This document shows, in pieces, positions 8,207 to 10,687 of a DNA stretch of 10,687 nucleotides. The DNA lies in assembly GCA_023394015.1 (NCBI GenBank), contig JAEXBL010000237.1, forward strand, positions 1 to 10,687. Reading direction: 5' to 3'. Positions within the stretch are counted from its first letter, which is position 1, and each line of letters starts with the position of its first letter. Made by a program: the position numbers and the translations under genes. The notes beneath the pieces are model-generated. The model was given only the letters and a program-made list of their open reading frames with translations, did no database searches and was not told the origin of the DNA. The stretch comes from Pseudomonadota bacterium. GTDB taxonomy: Bacteria; Pseudomonadota; Gammaproteobacteria; Burkholderiales; Burkholderiaceae_C.

Positions 8207-8238
8207 AGGGCATCGCCAGCGATGCCCTTTGTTTTTTT
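8207..8238 (+). terminator. Intrinsic terminator after etfA
   Basis: AGGGCATCGC (8207-8216) is an exact inverted match to GCGATGCCCT (8219-8228), giving about nine pairs with a four-base loop. It runs directly into a T-rich tract, TTTGTTTTTTT to 8238. This is the clearest intrinsic terminator in the window and separates etfBA from the acyl-CoA dehydrogenase gene. Confidence 0.9.
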
Positions 8239-8255
8239 CCCGTATTCCAACGCAT

Positions 8256-8261
8256 GAGGAG
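8256..8261 (+). promoter_or_regulatory. Ribosome binding site of the acyl-CoA dehydrogenase gene
   Basis: GAGGAG lies six bases before the ATG at 8268. It rules out the in-frame start at 8202, which falls at the terminator and would translate through its hairpin. Confidence 0.85.
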
Positions 8262-8267
8262 CAAACC

Positions 8268-10058
8268 ATGAGCTTCAAGGCCCCCGTCAAGGACATGCTG
8301 TTCAACATCGAGCATCTGGCGCGCATCGACCAGATTGCCCAACTGCCCGGTTTCGAGGACGCTGGTCTGGAAACCGCCCAGGCCGTGCTGGAAGAGTGCG
8401 CCCGCTTCAACGAGGAGGTGGTGGCGCCGCTCAACCACGATGCCGACATTGCGCCATCCTCGCATTCGGGCACCGAGGTGACCACCAGCAAGGGCTTCAA
8501 GGAAGCCTACAAGCAGTACACCGAAGCCGGCTGGCAGGGCCTGCAGCACCCCACCGACTACGGCGGCCAGGGCCTGCCCAAGACCATCGGCGCGGTCTGC
8601 GGCGAGATCATCAACTCGGCCAACCTCAGCTTCGCGCTGTGCCCGATGCTCACCGACGGCGCCACCGAGGCGCTGCTCACCGCCGCCAGCGACGAACTGA
8701 AGGCCACCTACCTCGAGAAGCTCATCTCCGGCGAGTGGACCGGCACCATGAACCTGACCGAGCCGCAGGCCGGCAGCGACCTGGCCGCCGTGCGCTCGCG
8801 CGCCGAGCCGCAGGGCGACGGCACCTACAAGGTCTTCGGCACCAAGATCTTCATCACCTACGGCGAGCACGACATGGCCGACAACATCGTGCACCTGGTG
8901 CTGGCGCGGGTGCAGGGCGCGCCCGAGGGCGTCAAGGGCATCAGCCTGTTCGTGGTGCCCAAGTTCCTGGTCAACCAGGACGGCAGCCTGGGCGATCGCA
9001 ACGACGTCTACTGCGTCAGCATCGAGCACAAGATGGGCATCAAGGCCAGCCCCACGGCGGTGCTGCAGTTCGGTGACCACGGCGGCGCCATCGGCTACCT
9101 GGTGGGCGAGGAGAACCGTGGCCTCGAATACATGTTCATCATGATGAATGCCGCGCGCTACGCCGTGGGCGTGCAGGGCATTGCGGTGGCCGAGCGCGCC
9201 TACCAGAAGGCCGTGGCCTACGCCAACGAGCGCGTGCAAAGCCGCCCGGTCGACGGCAGCGTCAAGGCCGCGGTCACCCTCGCGCACCACCCCGCCGTGC
9301 GCCGCATGCTGATGACCATGCGCGCGCTCACCGAAGGCTGCCGCGCCATGGCCAGCACGGCGGCGGCGGCCTACGATGCCGCCCACCACCACCCCGATGC
9401 CGAGGTGCGCCAGCAGAACCAGGCCTTCTACGAGTTCATGGTGCCGCTGATCAAGGGCTACAGCACCGAGATGAGCCTGGAGGCCACCAACCTCGGCGTG
9501 CAGGTGCACGGCGGCATGGGCTTCATCGAGGAAACCGGCGCCGCGCAGTACTACCGCGACGCCAAGATCCTGACCATCTACGAAGGCACCACCGCCATCC
9601 AGGCCAACGACCTGGTGGGCCGCAAGACCGCCCGCGACGGCGGCCAGACCGCCAAGGCCATCGCCGCGCAGATCGAGGCCACCGAGAAGGAACTGGCCCA
9701 GGGCAGCGACGACGCCAAGGCCGTGGCCAAGCGCCTGGCCGCCGCGCGCCAGGCCTTCCTGGAGGTGGTGGACTTCATGGCCGCGCAGGCCAAGGCCAAC
9801 CCCAATGCCGCCTACGCCGGCAGCGTGCCCTACCTCATGCTGACCGGCAACCTGGTGTCGGGCTGGCAGCTGGGCCGCGCCCTGCTGGCCGCCGAGAAGG
9901 CCTTGGCCGACGGCAGCGGCGACGCCGGCTTCATGAAGGCCAAGATCGCCACCGCGCGCTTCTACGCCGACCACATCCTGACCCGCGTGCCCGGCACGCG
10001 CGACGGCATCGTGGAAGGCGCCGACAGCGTGATGGCGCTGCCGATCGACGCCTTCTGA
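8268..10058 (+). CDS. Acyl-CoA dehydrogenase, long DmdC/AcdB-type (596 residues)
   Basis: It oxidises an acyl-CoA to the 2-enoyl-CoA with FAD and passes electrons to ETF. At 596 residues it is much longer than the common 380-400-residue enzymes and matches the group that includes DmdC (3-methylmercaptopropionyl-CoA dehydrogenase), which has an extra N-terminal segment and a helical C-terminal extension. Visible motifs are MNLTEPQAGSDLAAVRS (161-177) at the FAD/substrate site, QVHGGMGFIEE (412-422), and IYEGTTAIQANDL (437-449), where Glu439 is the expected catalytic base. Residues 460-596 are the extension, Ala-rich and helical. True substrate is unknown; medium/long-chain acyl-CoA is plausible, methylmercaptopropionyl-CoA is only one option. 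It has its own ribosome site and begins after a terminator, so it needs its own promoter; none is clear in 8239-8255. Confidence 0.96.
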   Translation: MSFKAPVKDMLFNIEHLARIDQIAQLPGFEDAGLETAQAVLEECARFNEEVVAPLNHDADIAPSSHSGTEVTTSKGFKEAYKQYTEAGWQGLQHPTDYGGQGLPKTIGAVCGEIINSANLSFALCPMLTDGATEALLTAASDELKATYLEKLISGEWTGTMNLTEPQAGSDLAAVRSRAEPQGDGTYKVFGTKIFITYGEHDMADNIVHLVLARVQGAPEGVKGISLFVVPKFLVNQDGSLGDRNDVYCVSIEHKMGIKASPTAVLQFGDHGGAIGYLVGEENRGLEYMFIMMNAARYAVGVQGIAVAERAYQKAVAYANERVQSRPVDGSVKAAVTLAHHPAVRRMLMTMRALTEGCRAMASTAAAAYDAAHHHPDAEVRQQNQAFYEFMVPLIKGYSTEMSLEATNLGVQVHGGMGFIEETGAAQYYRDAKILTIYEGTTAIQANDLVGRKTARDGGQTAKAIAAQIEATEKELAQGSDDAKAVAKRLAAARQAFLEVVDFMAAQAKANPNAAYAGSVPYLMLTGNLVSGWQLGRALLAAEKALADGSGDAGFMKAKIATARFYADHILTRVPGTRDGIVEGADSVMALPIDAF

Positions 10059-10066
10059 TTCTGATC

Positions 10067-10095
10067 GCGGTGCCCGCGCCCGCCGCGGGCACCGC
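10067..10095 (+). other. Strong GC hairpin after the acyl-CoA dehydrogenase gene
   Basis: A perfect 12-bp inverted repeat (GCGGTGCCCGCG at 10067-10078 with its complement at 10084-10095) encloses a five-base loop, eight bases after the stop codon. No T-run follows. It may act as a 3'-end stabiliser or, with the next hairpin, as a weak terminator. Confidence 0.6.
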
Positions 10096-10098
10096 GCC

Positions 10099-10126
10099 AC
10101 CGCCTTGCCCGCCAGGGCAGGGCGGT
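10099..10126 (+). other. Second GC hairpin downstream of the acyl-CoA dehydrogenase gene
   Basis: ACCGCCTTGCCC (10099-10110) pairs with GGGCAGGGCGGT (10115-10126) at all 12 positions if one T-G wobble is allowed, with loop GCCA. It follows the previous hairpin by three bases and also lacks a T-run. Confidence 0.55.
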
Positions 10127-10139
10127 CGCCAACTCTTAA

Positions 10140-10185
10140 AACAATAGCTGCTGGCGCTTGCGTGACAAGCGCCAGCGCTGTTTGT
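10140..10185. repeat. AATAGCTGCTGGCGCTTG-type hairpin, probable dispersed repeat
   Basis: GCTGGCGCTTG (10150-10160) and CAAGCGCCAGC (10166-10176) form an 11-bp perfect stem with loop CGTGA. It extends by AGC/GCT (10146-10148/10177-10179) past one bulged T. Flanking AAAACA and GTTTGT continue the rough symmetry and make it resemble a two-way terminator. I recall ATAGCTGCT...GCGCTT intergenic hairpins as common in Comamonadaceae genomes; only one copy is in this window, so its repeat status is from memory, not shown here. Confidence 0.5.
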
Positions 10186-10222
10186 GGCTATAAACAAGCT
10201 TCATCTTCACGCAAGGATCGCC

Positions 10223-10687
10223 ATGTCCCGCCTGCCTGCGCCGCTGGATCGCCTGCCGTTTCCCGTCATCGGCTCGCCGCTGTTCATCATCAGCAACCCC
10301 CAACTCGTCATCGCCCAGTGCACGGCCGGCGTGGTGGGCGCCATGCCGGCGCTGAACGCGCGGCCGGCGGCGCAGCTCGACGAATGGCTGGCCGAGATCA
10401 CCGAGGCCCTGGCCGCCTGGGACAAGGCGCACCCCGAGCAGCCCGCCGCGCCCTTTGCCATCAACCAGATCGTGCACAAGAGCAACGACCGGCTGGAGCA
10501 CGACATGCAGGTCTGCGCCAAGTACAAGGTGCCCATCGTCATCACCAGCCTGGGCGCGCGCGAGGACGTCAACCAGGCCGTGCACGACTGGGGTGGCGTG
10601 GTGTTGCACGACATCATCAACAACCGCTTTGCCCGCAAGGCCATCGAGAAGGGCGCCGACGGCCTGGTGGCCGTGGGCCCCCCCCCC
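10223..10687 (+). CDS. Nitronate monooxygenase (2-nitropropane dioxygenase-like) family protein, 5' part
   Basis: This encodes the first 155 codons from the ATG at 10223, with AAGGA at 10213-10217 as ribosome site. The start PVIGSPLFIISNPQLVIAQC (14-33), then GAMPALNARP (39-48), INQIVHKSN (80-88) and the C-terminal EKGADGLVAVG (142-152) match FMN-dependent TIM-barrel enzymes that oxidise alkyl nitronates; a homologue in general metabolism could use another substrate. Full proteins are about 320-330 residues, so roughly half is here. After GADGLVAVG the family usually continues with a GAGGH-type phosphate-binding loop, but here the frame reads prolines from a run of ten C to the window edge. 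That tail is probably a sequencing or assembly error. Confidence 0.88.
   Translation, partial: MSRLPAPLDRLPFPVIGSPLFIISNPQLVIAQCTAGVVGAMPALNARPAAQLDEWLAEITEALAAWDKAHPEQPAAPFAINQIVHKSNDRLEHDMQVCAKYKVPIVITSLGAREDVNQAVHDWGGVVLHDIINNRFARKAIEKGADGLVAVGPPP

Noticed and set aside
8205..10100. 631-codon open frame on the minus strand
   Set aside because: It lies opposite the acyl-CoA dehydrogenase gene and is a by-product of high-GC codon use; its His/Gly/Ala-rich product resembles no family and the plus frame has every expected motif.

Overview
The window looks like chromosome from a high-GC betaproteobacterium, most likely a member of the Comamonadaceae (Acidovorax/Comamonas/Diaphorobacter type). 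This rests on the strong G/C bias at third codon positions, the pairing of a histone-deacetylase-like gene with an ETF and acyl-CoA dehydrogenase cluster, and intergenic repeats of a style I associate with that family. The family assignment is inference; no rRNA or marker gene is present.

The left part (1-4037, minus strand) is a MoxR-type AAA+ ATPase, then a DUF58 protein, then a DUF3488/TgpA-like membrane transglutaminase that runs off the left edge. This is a widespread three-gene arrangement in which the ATPase is thought to act as a chaperone for envelope-associated partners. Its two internal gaps (about 113 and 268 bp) are both filled by repeats.

The right part (4091-10687, plus strand) holds an acetylpolyamine-amidohydrolase/histone-deacetylase family gene, an ECHDC3-like crotonase without the usual catalytic glutamates, etfB, etfA, a DmdC/AcdB-type acyl-CoA dehydrogenase of 596 residues, and the first 155 codons of a nitronate monooxygenase family gene. 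The dehydrogenase passes electrons to EtfAB, so the centre of the window is a fatty-acid or acyl-CoA oxidation block. A perfect TATAAT box followed two bases later by a 24-bp near-palindrome lies upstream of etfB and is a good candidate for a repressor-controlled promoter. A strong intrinsic terminator separates etfA from the dehydrogenase gene.

The most distinctive content is between the genes. Repeat family 1 (about 215 bp, at 1793-2008 and 5049-5263) is present as two copies in inverted orientation with a 99-bp identical core. Repeat family 2 (about 115 bp, at 3009-3120 and 7093-7209) is also an inverted pair, with ATGAC-rich ends, and in both copies it supplies the stop codon of the upstream gene. 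Both families lie in the same orientation relative to transcription of their flanking genes. One hairpin of family 1 differs between copies by two compensatory base-pair changes, which suggests that the fold is kept by selection. A third probable family-type hairpin lies at 10140-10185. I see no defence system, mobile-element gene, CRISPR array, tRNA or rRNA. The last ten bases are all C and break the expected nitronate monooxygenase sequence, so the window probably ends at a contig edge with an artefact.
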